Below are positions 38,125-47,025 of a DNA stretch of 64,000 bases, piece after piece; the first letter of the stretch is position 1; every line of letters starts with the position of its first letter. The stretch is from contig CP047152.1 in the NCBI GenBank assembly GCA_041879295.1, positions 3,043,501-3,107,500 of the forward strand. Reading direction: 5' to 3'. The stretch comes from Pseudomonas putida. GTDB lineage: Bacteria > Pseudomonadota > Gammaproteobacteria > Pseudomonadales > Pseudomonadaceae. Both the position numbers and the translations under genes were made by a program. The notes beneath the pieces were generated by a model. It was given only the letters and a program-made list of their open reading frames with translations, searched no databases and was not told where the DNA came from.

Positions 38125-38725
38125 TCGACTCGTGTTCCGGGCAATGGTGCAGAAGGAATCCAGAAAACAGCCGTGGGTATTCAACGTAGACGGCGAAGGT
38201 TTTTGGTTCCAAACCAAAGACCAGGCCGTCAATGCCCTGTGGGCGCTCACCTCCGCACCCTGGCTTGTAAAGATCATCCCGGACAAAAACTCCAAAGCAA
38301 TACGGCGGTTCTTCCCATCTGAACGAGCTGCAATGAGTTTCGCCAATAGCTATCAGCGCAGCAGACAGGCCCAGGGCTTCCCCGCTCTCCTTCAACGAAT
38401 GGATGACGCGAAAGAAGTCCTCGATGGGCAGCTGCGCGTGCGCAAAGTCTGGCTACTCAATACCGATCTCGGAATCGCGCAAATCAACTACCGCTTTCAC
38501 GGCAAGGGCAAGGCCTCTGTCCAGCAGTGGCTCGATCCTGCTTTCAATCTTGACTACGCAGCCCGCCATCTCACGGACCTGAAAAAGCGGTACGGATCAG
38601 ATCTTCAGGCGGTCGGCTACTACCACTCCAAGACCAAAAAGTACCGCGACATTTACATGAAAGAGTTCATGCCGATCTATCACGAGGAGAGAGCCCGTGC
38701 GGGTATTTCTATTGCTGCTAAGTAG
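38080..38725 (+). pseudogene. Lytic transglycosylase-like protein without its N-terminus
   Basis: The reading frame GNDRLVFRAMVQKES begins right after a stop at about 38077, with only a GTG at 38132 as start. The catalytic Glu is in VQKES, and GIAQINYRFHGKG is the conserved second motif of soluble lytic transglycosylases. Such enzymes open peptidoglycan for the transfer channel. No signal peptide is present, so the 5' end is lost or the gene is joined to the previous one by a deletion. Confidence 0.6.
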
Positions 38726-38975
38726 CCTGCTGATCAGTACCTCACTGAACGCAGCGGAGAAAGGTCCTTCAGAGGATCAGCGCGTCGGCGAAGGCCTGGT
38801 ACTCATGCTCAAAGGGGAAAATCAGAAGGCCTGGGACCTTCTTTTCCCCGAAGCCAAAGCAGGCAACGTAACGGCGATGTACCACCTCGGGATGATGATG
38901 ATGCGGGCAACAAATACCCCGGATCATTTGCAGAGGGCAAAGACCTTCTTCGAGGCAGCTGCCAAGCGTGGCCAT
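38697..38975 (+). pseudogene. Sel1-repeat secreted protein, 5' part
   Basis: It starts as a GTG-overlapping gene with a signal peptide (VFLLLLSSLLISTSLNAAE). A Sel1-like repeat follows (AKAGNVTAMYHLGMMMM, LQRAKTFFEAAAKRGH). Just after RGH the sequence switches to a frame that only makes sense on the minus strand, so it is truncated around 38970. Confidence 0.55.
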
Positions 38976-39186
38976 GCATCTCGCTTCGCAACACTTCGAT
39001 CTGCGTATAGAGGTAACGCTGACCGTCACGGTCTTTGCGAGCCACCGCGGCTTCCAACCTGCGGTTCAGGATTCCAATCGCGCCAGCGCACAGGGCCACG
39101 ACGGTGCCGTGCCTATAGCTGCTCCTGATGAACTCCAGGAATCCGGCCTCGCTTTTCAGTGCTGATTTCAGATCAATCCACGGCAT
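38976..39186 (-). pseudogene. Minus-strand gene 5' fragment
   Basis: It opens at ATG 39186 after a GGGGAGA site. It encodes a short hydrophobic-flanked start (GTVVALCAGAIGILNRRLEAA) and a helix, then runs into the Sel1 gene from the other strand at about 38975. The rest is missing. No family is recognised. Confidence 0.45.
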
Positions 39187-39338
39187 AGGAAATCTCCCCT
39201 ATTGATTCCCCGAGGCTACTCCACTCCTGAGGAGGTACATGCTCAAAGGCTACGGCTGATTTCCGGATCGCAGATGGTGGCACGGGAGGACCAGCCCGAT
39301 TCTTGCCTCAATTGATCAACGAACAGGCACTTGAGGCG

Positions 39339-39536
39339 ATGAGCACGCATAACACACAGATCGAACTCGGCCAGTACCCAACCCCGGCCTGGGCTGCAGC
39401 CGCGATCGTACGAAAGAACTTCAGCCACCTCAGCGCCAAGGATTTCGTCCTTGAGCCAACGTGCGGCCCAGGGCGCTTTCTGCAAGCGGTTCCCCAATAT
39501 GTGCCGGCGCTGGGGATAGAGATCGAACCGCAATAG
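39339..39536 (+). pseudogene. DNA methyltransferase-like N-terminal fragment
   Basis: It encodes STHNTQIELGQYPTPAWAA then VLEPTCGPGRFLQAV and GIEIEPQ, the S-adenosylmethionine-binding motif I of N6-adenine-type methyltransferases preceded by the PTP leader. It ends after about 65 codons. The catalytic motif IV (DPPY-like) is absent, so it is a remnant. Confidence 0.6.
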
Positions 39537-39852
39537 CACGATCGACGAGGCTGAGCCTTACGACTTCGATAGCAGCGCGTTCAATACCTGCATTGGGGGC
39601 TGGATGGATGAGGATTACCGCCAGACACGCAAATGGATTACCAAGCCTCAATTCGTGCCGGTGACAGTCGATCCTCTCCCTGAGAAGTACACAGAGTTTG
39701 ACCATGCTGGCCAGCGCTGGTCATTCAACCGAGATGAACTCTCCATGCTTGAGAGCGAAGACAGCTGCTTCCACTTTGTGGCGTATCACTTGCTGTCCGA
39801 ACCGACGACTGAATCGGTGATCGCTTTCATTGAATCGAATGGGTTGGGTTAA
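39520..39852 (+). pseudogene. C-terminal fragment of an unrecognised protein
   Basis: In another frame, from a stop near 39517, protein-like sequence runs to 39852 (YDFDSSAFNTCIGGWMDEDY, then PQFVPVTVDPLPEKY). No start codon precedes it except an internal ATG at 39604. It looks like the 3' end of a gene fused to the methyltransferase fragment. Confidence 0.45.
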
Positions 39853-39890
39853 CTCTCACCCCCATAACCCTCCGCAGGACAAGCATTTCG

Positions 39891-39918
39891 AGCGAGTGGA
39901 TTAGGACACTCGCTTTCC
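39891..39918 (+). terminator. Hairpin with short T run
   Basis: AGCGAGTG and CACTCGCT pair across an 8-base loop, then TTTCCCCC. It includes GGACACTCGCTTTCC, similar to part of the 30-bp leader element. Confidence 0.5.
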
Positions 39919-40016
39919 CCCTCAAAACTCTCATCAAGCGAATTTCAGCCGGTCGCTTTCGTTGGTAGCCAAATTTCGGTCGCGGGACAATCCGGGTCCA
40001 TCTTTGGAGAAATCCC

Positions 40017-40486
40017 GTGCTCAGACGACACCGAAAACACCTCGGCGTGTTCTTGATCCTGGCGACTGTGGCAGGAGTGATCAGCTCCTGCTGGGGTATT
40101 GGCACACCTCAACCAAGCCGACCATGCGGAAGACTACGAGCGTACCGTCCTGGCCTTGCAGTCCGCTGAAGCGGAACGCGATCAATTCAAAGCCGAGCTT
40201 GAGCGGCTTAAAGATCAGGCGCCCGTTGCATTCATGTTCAGGGGGGCCGACGGCCGTCTTCGTATGGATGCTTGCCGCCACAAACCCAACGAACCGGGAT
40301 GGGAAGGCGTCTACGGAGAATCCAGGCCACCCCGACACCACGCCCGACAATCTGATATCGCCGCGCGAACGCACGGAGGACATCAGCCGACTTGAACGCT
40401 CAGGCGTGGAACTGCATTGCTGGTCAAGTTTCCCCTGGCAGAAGCCCAGCCTGCCTGAGCAGGGTCTGGTTCTGGCACACCCCTAG
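40017..40486 (+). pseudogene. Joined fragments: signal-anchor start, coiled coil, and unknown tail
   Basis: Three successive reading frames look coding: a GTG start with a hydrophobic anchor (GVFLILATVAGVISS), then from 40099 a coiled coil (RTVLALQSAEAERDQFKAEL) followed by MFRGADGRLRMDAC, then from about 40320 a tail ending LPEQGLVLAHP at 40486. Each switch is a frameshift. It is either one badly decayed gene or three fragments. Confidence 0.4.
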
Positions 40487-40545
40487 GGCGACGATGATTG
40501 CTTCCGTGAAATCCCATTCCTCCAATTTTTCAGGAACTGCTAGCG

Positions 40546-41256
40546 ATGAGCATCGAAGCGAAAAGCACCATACCGGCGTCCCTCATCCATCAGCCGGAGG
40601 TTCTCGCGTACCTCAACTACCACAAGCAGGACGTCGCCGGCCTTTCCTTCTCGCCCCTTTCGGGGCAGTGCAAGCAGCTGATGGCCGTTGAGCAGTACCA
40701 CCAGAGTGTGGATGCTCTGACGGCCCAGCTGGACATAGCTTTGCAGGACCTGGCTACGGCTCAAGCCGAGCTGCAGCGTAACAAGGTCACCATTGCTGGG
40801 ATGAATGAGGCCCATGCGAAGCTCGCAGGGATGTATGAGGGGGCTCTCTCGCAGATCAAGACGCTTACTGCCTCGCCCACCTTCAACCTGTGCCGCTGCG
40901 GCGATCAACGTCTTCCGGCCGTGACCCTGGAACGCAACTCCCTGGGACCTTTTTGGAAAGCTGCATGCCCGGCCTGCAAGCATTCGGTATCGACCTTCAC
41001 CGAGCCAGGCCTCGTCCAACTGTGGAACGCACTGTCCAAGGTGCCCCGGCCCATGCCTGAACCCACCGACGTGGAAGGGCATGTCGGTTTGGTCACCTAC
41101 ACCGCCTTCTGGCACACCTACGTGTCCGGCTATGAGAATGGAAAGCAGGACACAAGAACTAGCAACTGTACGAAGTACAACCCCAGCGGGGCAGCTCACA
41201 AGTCCATGGCCCTCCTTGCCAGCCTGGCCCAACAGGAGCAGAACGCCCATGAGTGA
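40546..41256 (+). CDS. Plasmid protein with cysteine motif (236 aa)
   Basis: It starts at ATG 40546. A coiled coil lies near residues 50-110, followed by a zinc-ribbon-like pair (LCRCGDQRLP, then AACPACKHSV), giving four cysteines. Such proteins often bind nucleic acid, but the function is unknown. It overlaps the next gene by 8 bp. Confidence 0.6.
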   Translation: MSIEAKSTIPASLIHQPEVLAYLNYHKQDVAGLSFSPLSGQCKQLMAVEQYHQSVDALTAQLDIALQDLATAQAELQRNKVTIAGMNEAHAKLAGMYEGALSQIKTLTASPTFNLCRCGDQRLPAVTLERNSLGPFWKAACPACKHSVSTFTEPGLVQLWNALSKVPRPMPEPTDVEGHVGLVTYTAFWHTYVSGYENGKQDTRTSNCTKYNPSGAAHKSMALLASLAQQEQNAHE

Positions 41257-41833
41257 GACCCGGCACAACCTGAGCACATCGGCTGGCGGCCGCGGCTACC
41301 TGGTGGATTACTTCCAAACCAAACTCGGACGCTACGACTTCACCCGATACATCCGCGATCGCCTGGCTGCTGATTTCGCCTGCATTTTGTCCCAGCACCT
41401 GAAAAAAGAGCAGGCCGAAACCGACACCATGCGCGCGGATCGGACGGCAGGCTGGCGTTGCTTCCACTGTGGCGAGCACTTCCTCGACGAGGCCGCTGCC
41501 GCCCTTCATTTCGGCACTCATGAGATGCAATCGCCGGCCTGCCTTATCGACGTGGCGGAGTACCGCGAGATGGAAGCACGTCTGCGCAGCTACAACGACG
41601 AGGATGCCGAAATCCACCGAGCAATGGCGCGCCAGCGAACCCAACATCAGATCGAGCTTCGCCGTGCTGAAGAGCAGGGCTATTCCCGGGGCCTTAAGGA
41701 CGCTGCGGATGCCATGGAGCGCCAGCAAAGCTTGCATCAAATTGAGCTAAGCCGCGCTGAAGGGCTGGGCTATTCCCGGGGCCTCAAGGAGGCCACGGGG
41801 GCGATCCTCGACAAGCAAATGCAGGAGGACTAG
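41249..41833 (+). CDS. C2H2 zinc-finger protein with repeated helix
   Basis: The product is 194 aa from ATG 41249. A finger WRCFHCGEHFLDEAAAALHF and then THEM gives CxxC-x12-HxxxH. The C-terminal half holds two copies of a 25-residue helix, QHQIELRRAEEQGYSRGLK and LHQIELSRAEGLGYSRGLK. No family is recognised. It overlaps the previous gene. Confidence 0.6.
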   Translation: MSETRHNLSTSAGGRGYLVDYFQTKLGRYDFTRYIRDRLAADFACILSQHLKKEQAETDTMRADRTAGWRCFHCGEHFLDEAAAALHFGTHEMQSPACLIDVAEYREMEARLRSYNDEDAEIHRAMARQRTQHQIELRRAEEQGYSRGLKDAADAMERQQSLHQIELSRAEGLGYSRGLKEATGAILDKQMQED

Positions 41834-41837
41834 CCAG

Positions 41838-42095
41838 ATGAGCCGGATACAAACCGCCGAAGACAAGATCGCCAAGGTGCTGGACTCGTATCACGCCTAC
41901 CTGAAGGAATGGAAGTACGACGAAAAACAGTCCCTCTTTTCTTCTGGCGGGTGGGTATTCAAGGGCAAGAACCACACCGCCCACGAAATGAACAGCAAGA
42001 TCCTCGCCCGCCGAAATCAGGGCGTGCAAAAGATCCTCAAGATCACTTCCGAATCGAACGCCGGCACGGCTGACACCTCGCTCTCTGCAGAGTAA
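41838..42095 (+). CDS. Hypothetical protein (85 aa)
   Basis: Small basic protein starting at ATG 41838, 4 bp after the zinc-finger gene. No motif is recognised. It is probably co-transcribed with the neighbouring small genes. Confidence 0.5.
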   Translation: MSRIQTAEDKIAKVLDSYHAYLKEWKYDEKQSLFSSGGWVFKGKNHTAHEMNSKILARRNQGVQKILKITSESNAGTADTSLSAE

Positions 42096-42139
42096 CAGGC
42101 ACGCCAGCATCTCTTCATTCCCAATCTCGTGGAGCCAAC

Positions 42140-44386
42140 ATGTCTTTCATCCCATCCCCCTCGAAATCCGGTGGTCGAACCGAAGCCGACGCAACACCGC
42201 AAGCCATGGGCCTTGCGATGAACGGCTATGAGATCCGAAATGCTCTGGAGTTCCTGGCCCCGGAGCGCACCCCTGAACAGATGAGTCATCGACTGGTGAT
42301 CGAACTGCACTCCGAATCTCAGGAGATCCGCTGTCCTGAGTCCGGCCTTTACGCGCGCCACGAGAGACTCCCAGAGGACATCGCCATCTACCTGGTTGAC
42401 CATGAGCCCGCCCAGGTGCTGCCCACCCAGGGTATGGCGCCGTACGACAAGGACGATCTCGATGCTGACGATCAACCCCGGCATGTACCCAGCCTCGTGC
42501 TGAACGGCTATCAGTTGCTGAACGCCATCGAGTTCCTGGCCCCGGACAACACTCCTGAGCAGTTCGAGCAGACGCTGGTGATCGAGCTGCATGAGCAGGA
42601 CGAGGACTTCCCTGTGGCAGGCTTGTACGCCTACCACGATGAGTGCCCTGAGGAAGGGGCAATACTGCTGCTCGAGCACCAGGAAGGAGTGCTGGCCGGA
42701 GGTAGTCAAGAAGAGACCTACGAGACCAAGATTGCGAACACCCTCGAGCTGGTGAAACAGGCTGCAGATGCCATCCAGGTTTTCACCGGGCACGACAGCA
42801 GCGCGAATCTGCGGCACCACTATGGCGAGAAATGGTGGGAGAAGTTGGACGACTTGCGTGACAAACTGCGCGCAATCGGGAAGAGCCTCCCGCTCGCCCA
42901 CTCCGACCAGTTGCTGGCGCTCGACAAGCAGTGCCGGGATGATGTCGGTCGCGCGTTGGGGCTCATCCCTTCGGAAGATCGTGGTTTTGCTTGGTCCTAT
43001 CTGCTTGCCGCAATCAAAAAAGTAGTGGGCTCACACGTCCTGTCCTCGATCAAAACGGCAGTTGAGCAACCTGGCGCGCATGAGGCAGTTCAGGATCAAC
43101 GACCTTCTGATTGGTCGTGCTTCGATCCAACGTTCGTCATCGAGTATCTGCGCGAGAGCAGCACCTTCGATGCTGACCTCATCGGGAAAATGTTGGAGTA
43201 CGCCACTCGCCCTGTCGAAGCCGGGCAAGCCTCCCCTAGCCCTGTGCTTGGGTGTGACTACCGAGGCAAACATTTCGGAGCGCCGTACCTGGATGCTCAA
43301 TGCCAGAATGGCTACCTCTGGGACGAAGATAGCTGCGATGAGCCTGGGGGGCCGCTGCTCAACGGCGGTGATATTCCGTGCCCCAAATGCAATGCCGCGG
43401 AGTACGCGGAATATCTGCGCCTGGACGAGGACGACAATACCAGCCCGGTGCCTGTTGGCGATATCGAACTGGCACGCAAGCTGTTCGAAGAAATGGCACT
43501 CATTGCGGATGACGAGAAATGCATCCACATGCTGGCCGGCGCACTTTCCAAAGCACAGCCCCTGGCACCCCGCGACGATATTCTCTCCCGAATGAGCGAA
43601 CTGGAGTCCGTCGCCAAAGAAGGCAGGCCGAAGAAGATCGTTGTCCGACTGAAGCATCCCGACAGCGAACCCACCGGTTGCAGCAGCCTGCTCAACTACC
43701 ACGAACCGACGCGCCAGCAGTTGATTACTGCCGGTATCCCGCTGAGTCGGCACACTCGGAATCCTATCGTTAGTTTCGGGATGATCGGGTGCAAGACGAC
43801 GGCCGATGGTGTTATCGAATACACCTGGGGGGAATCCCAGGAGGTCCTGCTCGACAAATCCATCCCGACTGTAGACATGACACGTCCGGCCTGGCTGATT
43901 CCGGAACTCAAACCTGACGTTGTGGGTGCTCTGCTGCTGGGAGGAATCAGCGGCTCGGAGTACGGCGACAACGACATTCAGGTTGATTCCAAGGTCGTCG
44001 AGCGGCTCCAGGCCGAACGTGTAACCACCGAAGGCGATGTAGTGGTCGAGCTGGTAACTGCCGACCAGTACAAGCGCGACGTCGCTGGTCTGCAAGCACG
44101 TGTGGATCTCTTCGACCGGCTGGCGGTCGCTAACAAGGCCCTTGCCGACTCGTTCCAAGCTGAACGGGACACTGCACTGGCCAGCCAGGCGGCTCAAGTC
44201 CGCGTGATCCCGGCAAACTGGAAGATCGAGCGTACCGGCGAGCGCATCATCGTCCAGCACCTGCACAACGGTGCCGGCTATGCCGCCTCCCGTGCGGGTG
44301 AATCCGGCATTGCCGAGGCGGTACTGTTCCTCCTCGCTTCCGACCTGGTTGGTGATGGCGTTGTCGCCCAGGAGGACGAGGCATGA
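42140..44386 (+). CDS. Large multi-segment plasmid protein (748 aa) with a duplicated domain
   Basis: Residues about 28-95 and 119-185 are a tandem duplication of one domain: NGYEIRNALEFLAPERTPEQ and NGYQLLNAIEFLAPDNTPEQ, each followed by LVIELH and a GLYA.H segment. A cysteine-rich stretch (NGGDIPCPKCNAAEYAEYL) and a C-terminal coiled region follow. No enzyme motif is recognised. Different parts look like separate small plasmid proteins joined in frame, so it may be a fusion. It overlaps the next gene by ATGA. Confidence 0.6.
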   Translation: MSFIPSPSKSGGRTEADATPQAMGLAMNGYEIRNALEFLAPERTPEQMSHRLVIELHSESQEIRCPESGLYARHERLPEDIAIYLVDHEPAQVLPTQGMAPYDKDDLDADDQPRHVPSLVLNGYQLLNAIEFLAPDNTPEQFEQTLVIELHEQDEDFPVAGLYAYHDECPEEGAILLLEHQEGVLAGGSQEETYETKIANTLELVKQAADAIQVFTGHDSSANLRHHYGEKWWEKLDDLRDKLRAIGKSLPLAHSDQLLALDKQCRDDVGRALGLIPSEDRGFAWSYLLAAIKKVVGSHVLSSIKTAVEQPGAHEAVQDQRPSDWSCFDPTFVIEYLRESSTFDADLIGKMLEYATRPVEAGQASPSPVLGCDYRGKHFGAPYLDAQCQNGYLWDEDSCDEPGGPLLNGGDIPCPKCNAAEYAEYLRLDEDDNTSPVPVGDIELARKLFEEMALIADDEKCIHMLAGALSKAQPLAPRDDILSRMSELESVAKEGRPKKIVVRLKHPDSEPTGCSSLLNYHEPTRQQLITAGIPLSRHTRNPIVSFGMIGCKTTADGVIEYTWGESQEVLLDKSIPTVDMTRPAWLIPELKPDVVGALLLGGISGSEYGDNDIQVDSKVVERLQAERVTTEGDVVVELVTADQYKRDVAGLQARVDLFDRLAVANKALADSFQAERDTALASQAAQVRVIPANWKIERTGERIIVQHLHNGAGYAASRAGESGIAEAVLFLLASDLVGDGVVAQEDEA

Positions 44387-44598
44387 AGCGCCGTCCAACT
44401 GGGTTCGTTGCGACCTGCCAGTGCGGCGTTGCCATTGGTGCGATGGACATCAATCGCACTGAGCGAGCGGATGCGGGCAGGCTGCTCGGCAAATGGCTGT
44501 ACGACGGTTGGACCGTCGAACCGCGCTTCGCCGGCACCTGGTCCGCGGAAATCGGTCCGTGTAAGTGCCCCAAGGCAGAAGGAGACCAGCATGAATAA
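44383..44598 (+). CDS. Small cysteine-containing protein (71 aa)
   Basis: It starts at ATG 44383, overlapping the previous stop. The pattern CQCGVAIGAMD and later CKCPKAE suggests a small metal-binding fold. A short frame in this style is common in large Pseudomonas plasmids. Function unknown. Confidence 0.55.
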   Translation: MKRRPTGFVATCQCGVAIGAMDINRTERADAGRLLGKWLYDGWTVEPRFAGTWSAEIGPCKCPKAEGDQHE

Positions 44599-44777
44599 GG
44601 TGCAACGCTACAGCGTGGACGGGTAATGAACAGCTTCTTCGTCGACTTGGACAGGTCATCGCCTGGCAATGCTTCGGCGACTGCAGGATGTTCAGCGAAG
44701 AAGCAGTGCTGACCCCTGCGGAGGTCATTGCAGAGCTGGACGCTGTACTGAAGGGCGCGGAGTCCGGCCATGCCTGA
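44591..44777 (+). pseudogene. Small gene with probable frameshift
   Basis: ATG 44591 gives MNKVQRYSVDG then stop; a second frame from about 44625 continues QLLRRLGQVIAWQCFGDCRM and TPAEVIAELDAVLKG to 44777. Together this reads as one small protein with a frameshift near 44622. It overlaps the next start. Confidence 0.4.
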
Positions 44778-45042
44778 GAAGCTGAAGCCGGTTTGTCATC
44801 GTGCGTTCTTCCTGAGCGCTCCCCAGCACTGGGGACCATGCAGCAAGGAGCACCATGACATGGTCAAGGCCAACCCAAAGGAATGGCCTGATTATGAGGT
44901 GCAGGAGCTTTACGTCCTTCCTGCGAATCATGTGGTCCTACCGCGGGATCTGCTGGAGCGCATTGCCCACGACGATGAAGGCATGTCCGATCTAGCCGAC
45001 TTTGAAGAGTTGAAGCGGCTCCTTCGTCTCCGGCAACCGTAA
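44770..45042 (+). CDS. Hypothetical protein (90 aa)
   Basis: ATG 44770 overlaps the preceding frame. The product has CHRAFFLSAPQHWGPCSKEH then a helical tail. No family is recognised. Its position in a string of overlapping small genes argues that it is real. Confidence 0.55.
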   Translation: MPEKLKPVCHRAFFLSAPQHWGPCSKEHHDMVKANPKEWPDYEVQELYVLPANHVVLPRDLLERIAHDDEGMSDLADFEELKRLLRLRQP

Positions 45043-45105
45043 CCCCGACCTCCAAATCCACATCCTGGGCGTTATTGTCCAGCACACCCCACCAGGAGAA
45101 GCACC

Positions 45106-45240
45106 ATGGATCTTGTTCAACTGCTTGACGCGATCCGCGCTTACTACGGCGATACCAGCCGCAGTCGCGAGGCCACCCGCGAAGGTCTTGAAGAGGCCCA
45201 GAGCGAAATCGAAACCCTGATCGACAGTTTGGCTGACTAG
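45106..45240 (+). CDS. Small acidic helical protein (44 aa)
   Basis: ATG 45106 follows an AGGAG site (ACCAGGAGAAGCACC). It encodes MDLVQLLDAIRAYYGDTSRS then a helix ending in DSLAD. It is short but has a good ribosome binding site and coding-like composition. Confidence 0.5.
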   Translation: MDLVQLLDAIRAYYGDTSRSREATREGLEEAQSEIETLIDSLAD

Positions 45241-45358
45241 ACAAAGCCTACCGGTGGCTTCTGGCACGCACTGATCAAATAGAAGATGGGCTGAAGTCAT
45301 AACGCTCCAGGAGAACCCCGACAGTGCATCAAACCCCTGAAACCGCCCCCTCACGGCC

Positions 45359-45547
45359 ATGACGGAGTCCCAAGTGCTGGCATGGATCGACGAGCAGACC
45401 TGCTATTCGGACCTGCACAAGCCTACCCCGTCGAACTTGCTGTATTTCGCACGCGCCAGGGGGAATGCCAACCTGACGGACATCGATGAACGCCGGTGGG
45501 TGCTATCCCATACCCCGGCCGGATATGAGTTGAAGTGCCTGGACTAA
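45359..45547 (+). CDS. Hypothetical protein (62 aa)
   Basis: Starts at ATG 45359. Mixed alpha/beta composition with two cysteines and no recognised motif. Isolated between two gaps of 120-170 bases that hold nothing I can identify. Confidence 0.5.
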   Translation: MTESQVLAWIDEQTCYSDLHKPTPSNLLYFARARGNANLTDIDERRWVLSHTPAGYELKCLD

Positions 45548-45712
45548 CGCCTTCCCCGCCTGAGCCTGCCAGGTAAAACAGGCCCGATACCCTTGGCAGT
45601 TCGTCACGGCTCTGCCAGGGGGCATCGGAGAGAGAGTTGAATCGCGGTACCAGCTCGTTCTCCCATGCAGCCCGGAAAATTAGTTCGCCCCGCAGGGCGT
45701 AATGGAGCCCCT

Positions 45713-46090
45713 ATGGCATTCGAGTACGTGCGCCAGCACTATCAAGTCCCAGCATGCGTTGGCCGGCGCGTTACCGCTTACGGTGAACCAGGCACGATCA
45801 TGGCGGACCACGGCCATTACATCGGCGTGGTTTTGGATAGCGACCCGAAGAAGCGGATTCGGAATTACCACCCCACGGACGAGATGGTGTACGGGGAAGT
45901 TACGAGTGACCTCCCCCTCCGCCAGTTTGAAGTCCTGATCTGGGGGAGGAATTGGTGGGATTCTGCACGGCAAACCATGCAAGTTTGGGCTGCCAACCAC
46001 GCCCAGGCCAAATACAAGGCGTACCAGGAACTGGATGACTGTTTCGAGGACGCAACTGCGATGTTCGGCTTCAAAGCCCGGCTGGCCTGA
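45713..46090 (+). CDS. Hypothetical protein (125 aa)
   Basis: ATG 45713 is preceded by GGAG; upstream in-frame codons to 45665 look like leader. A beta-rich middle (VGRRVTAYGEPGTIMADHGHY then IGVVLDS) resembles a small SH3/KOW-like barrel, but this is only a visual likeness. A helical C-terminus follows. Confidence 0.5.
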   Translation: MAFEYVRQHYQVPACVGRRVTAYGEPGTIMADHGHYIGVVLDSDPKKRIRNYHPTDEMVYGEVTSDLPLRQFEVLIWGRNWWDSARQTMQVWAANHAQAKYKAYQELDDCFEDATAMFGFKARLA

Positions 46091-46092
46091 TC

Positions 46093-46356
46093 ATGGAAGT
46101 CAACGCGCGCGAATGCGAGGCGGCAGGGCTTGATCCGAAGGAGGTCCGCAGGATAGCTGCCGGTCTGAGCCGTTATGCCCGCGAGGCTGCAGCTCTGGGG
46201 TTGGAGATCTTCGGCGGTTCAGGAACAGGTGACCTTCGTACCGAGGCAGACGCCCGACGCGCAGGACTGATTCTGGCACGCCTGGATGGATCGTTTAATG
46301 GTGGTGACGGTGCATCGGATTACGACGAGGACGGACTTCTCCGGGGCGAAAGCTGA
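46093..46356 (+). CDS. Hypothetical protein (87 aa)
   Basis: ATG 46093 is 2 bp after the previous stop. The helical N-terminus (PKEVRRIAAGLSRYAREAAA) is followed by an acidic glycine-rich tail. Unrecognised; likely co-translated with its neighbour. Confidence 0.5.
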   Translation: MEVNARECEAAGLDPKEVRRIAAGLSRYAREAAALGLEIFGGSGTGDLRTEADARRAGLILARLDGSFNGGDGASDYDEDGLLRGES

Positions 46357-46385
46357 GTACCGCGCGCCAATCAGAGGACATGTGC

Positions 46386-46523
46386 ATGAGTGATGCAGCC
46401 AAGACTCTGCTCCATCAAGTGAAGGGCTGGCGCTCCGGCGGTTGCGCCGATGAGCCGACCCGAGGCTACGCATTCCACGCAGCACGTACTTGGGCACAGG
46501 CGATCATCGCCGGAGCCGAATAA
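46386..46523 (+). CDS. Small protein (45 aa)
   Basis: ATG 46386 to TAA 46523. It encodes LLHQVKGWRSGGCADEPTRG then a short helix. It has coding-like third positions but is very short. There is an AGAGGAC site upstream. Confidence 0.4.
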   Translation: MSDAAKTLLHQVKGWRSGGCADEPTRGYAFHAARTWAQAIIAGAE

Positions 46524-46563
46524 CGAACCGCTCTGTTCAGGAGCAACCAGAGAGAGACCCGAT

Positions 46564-46854
46564 ATGGAACAGCTGACTATCGATGGAAACCCGGTCGAAA
46601 AGACAATCAACCTTCGTTGTTTCCGAGTGGACGACCATGACTACTACGCCGCCGCCGACGAGGCCGAAGCCCTCCGGCTGCACTCCGACCTGACGGGCAT
46701 TGACTGTGAGGAAGTCGACAGTTGCACCGAGGTTGTCGGCGATCTGCTCGACAAACCATGGCAGGAAGAAGACAAACCAGGTGTCTCTGTCGGTACGCTT
46801 CGGCAATGGCTGGCCGAGGCCAGGGAACCTGGCTGGCTGGCCGGTACCGAGTAA
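46564..46854 (+). CDS. Hypothetical acidic protein (96 aa)
   Basis: ATG 46564 with AGAGAGA upstream. The protein is acidic throughout, with a central CEEVDSCTEVV segment. No family is recognised. Confidence 0.5.
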   Translation: MEQLTIDGNPVEKTINLRCFRVDDHDYYAAADEAEALRLHSDLTGIDCEEVDSCTEVVGDLLDKPWQEEDKPGVSVGTLRQWLAEAREPGWLAGTE

Positions 46855-46865
46855 GGAGCCGGTCA

Positions 46866-47022
46866 TGACCACCGAAACCCATCGGGACTATCCCTCACCG
46901 CCGACGAACTCGCTGACATGGACATGACTGAGCAACAGTTTCATGACCACGTAGGGGCAGCCTTGGATGACGCGCAACCCGATCTGCCCGGGTTCAATGT
47001 CGAAGTAGACATCCAGGACTGA
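46866..47022 (+). pseudogene. Small acidic gene with probable frameshift
   Basis: ATG 46866 after GGAGCC gives 18 codons, then a stop; the adjacent frame reads LSLTADELADMD then EQQFHDHVGAALDDA to 47022. Read together they form one acidic protein; alone, the second part could start at ATG 46918. Confidence 0.35.
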
Positions 47023-47025
47023 CCT

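Noticed and set aside
42017..42901. A 294-codon minus-strand frame
   Set aside because: Antisense to the duplicated domain of the 748-aa gene, so its own repeat structure is a mirror of that duplication.
43031..44398. A 455-codon minus-strand frame
   Set aside because: It lies opposite the plus-strand 748-aa gene, whose repeats and codon use are coherent; the minus frame has no recognisable motif.
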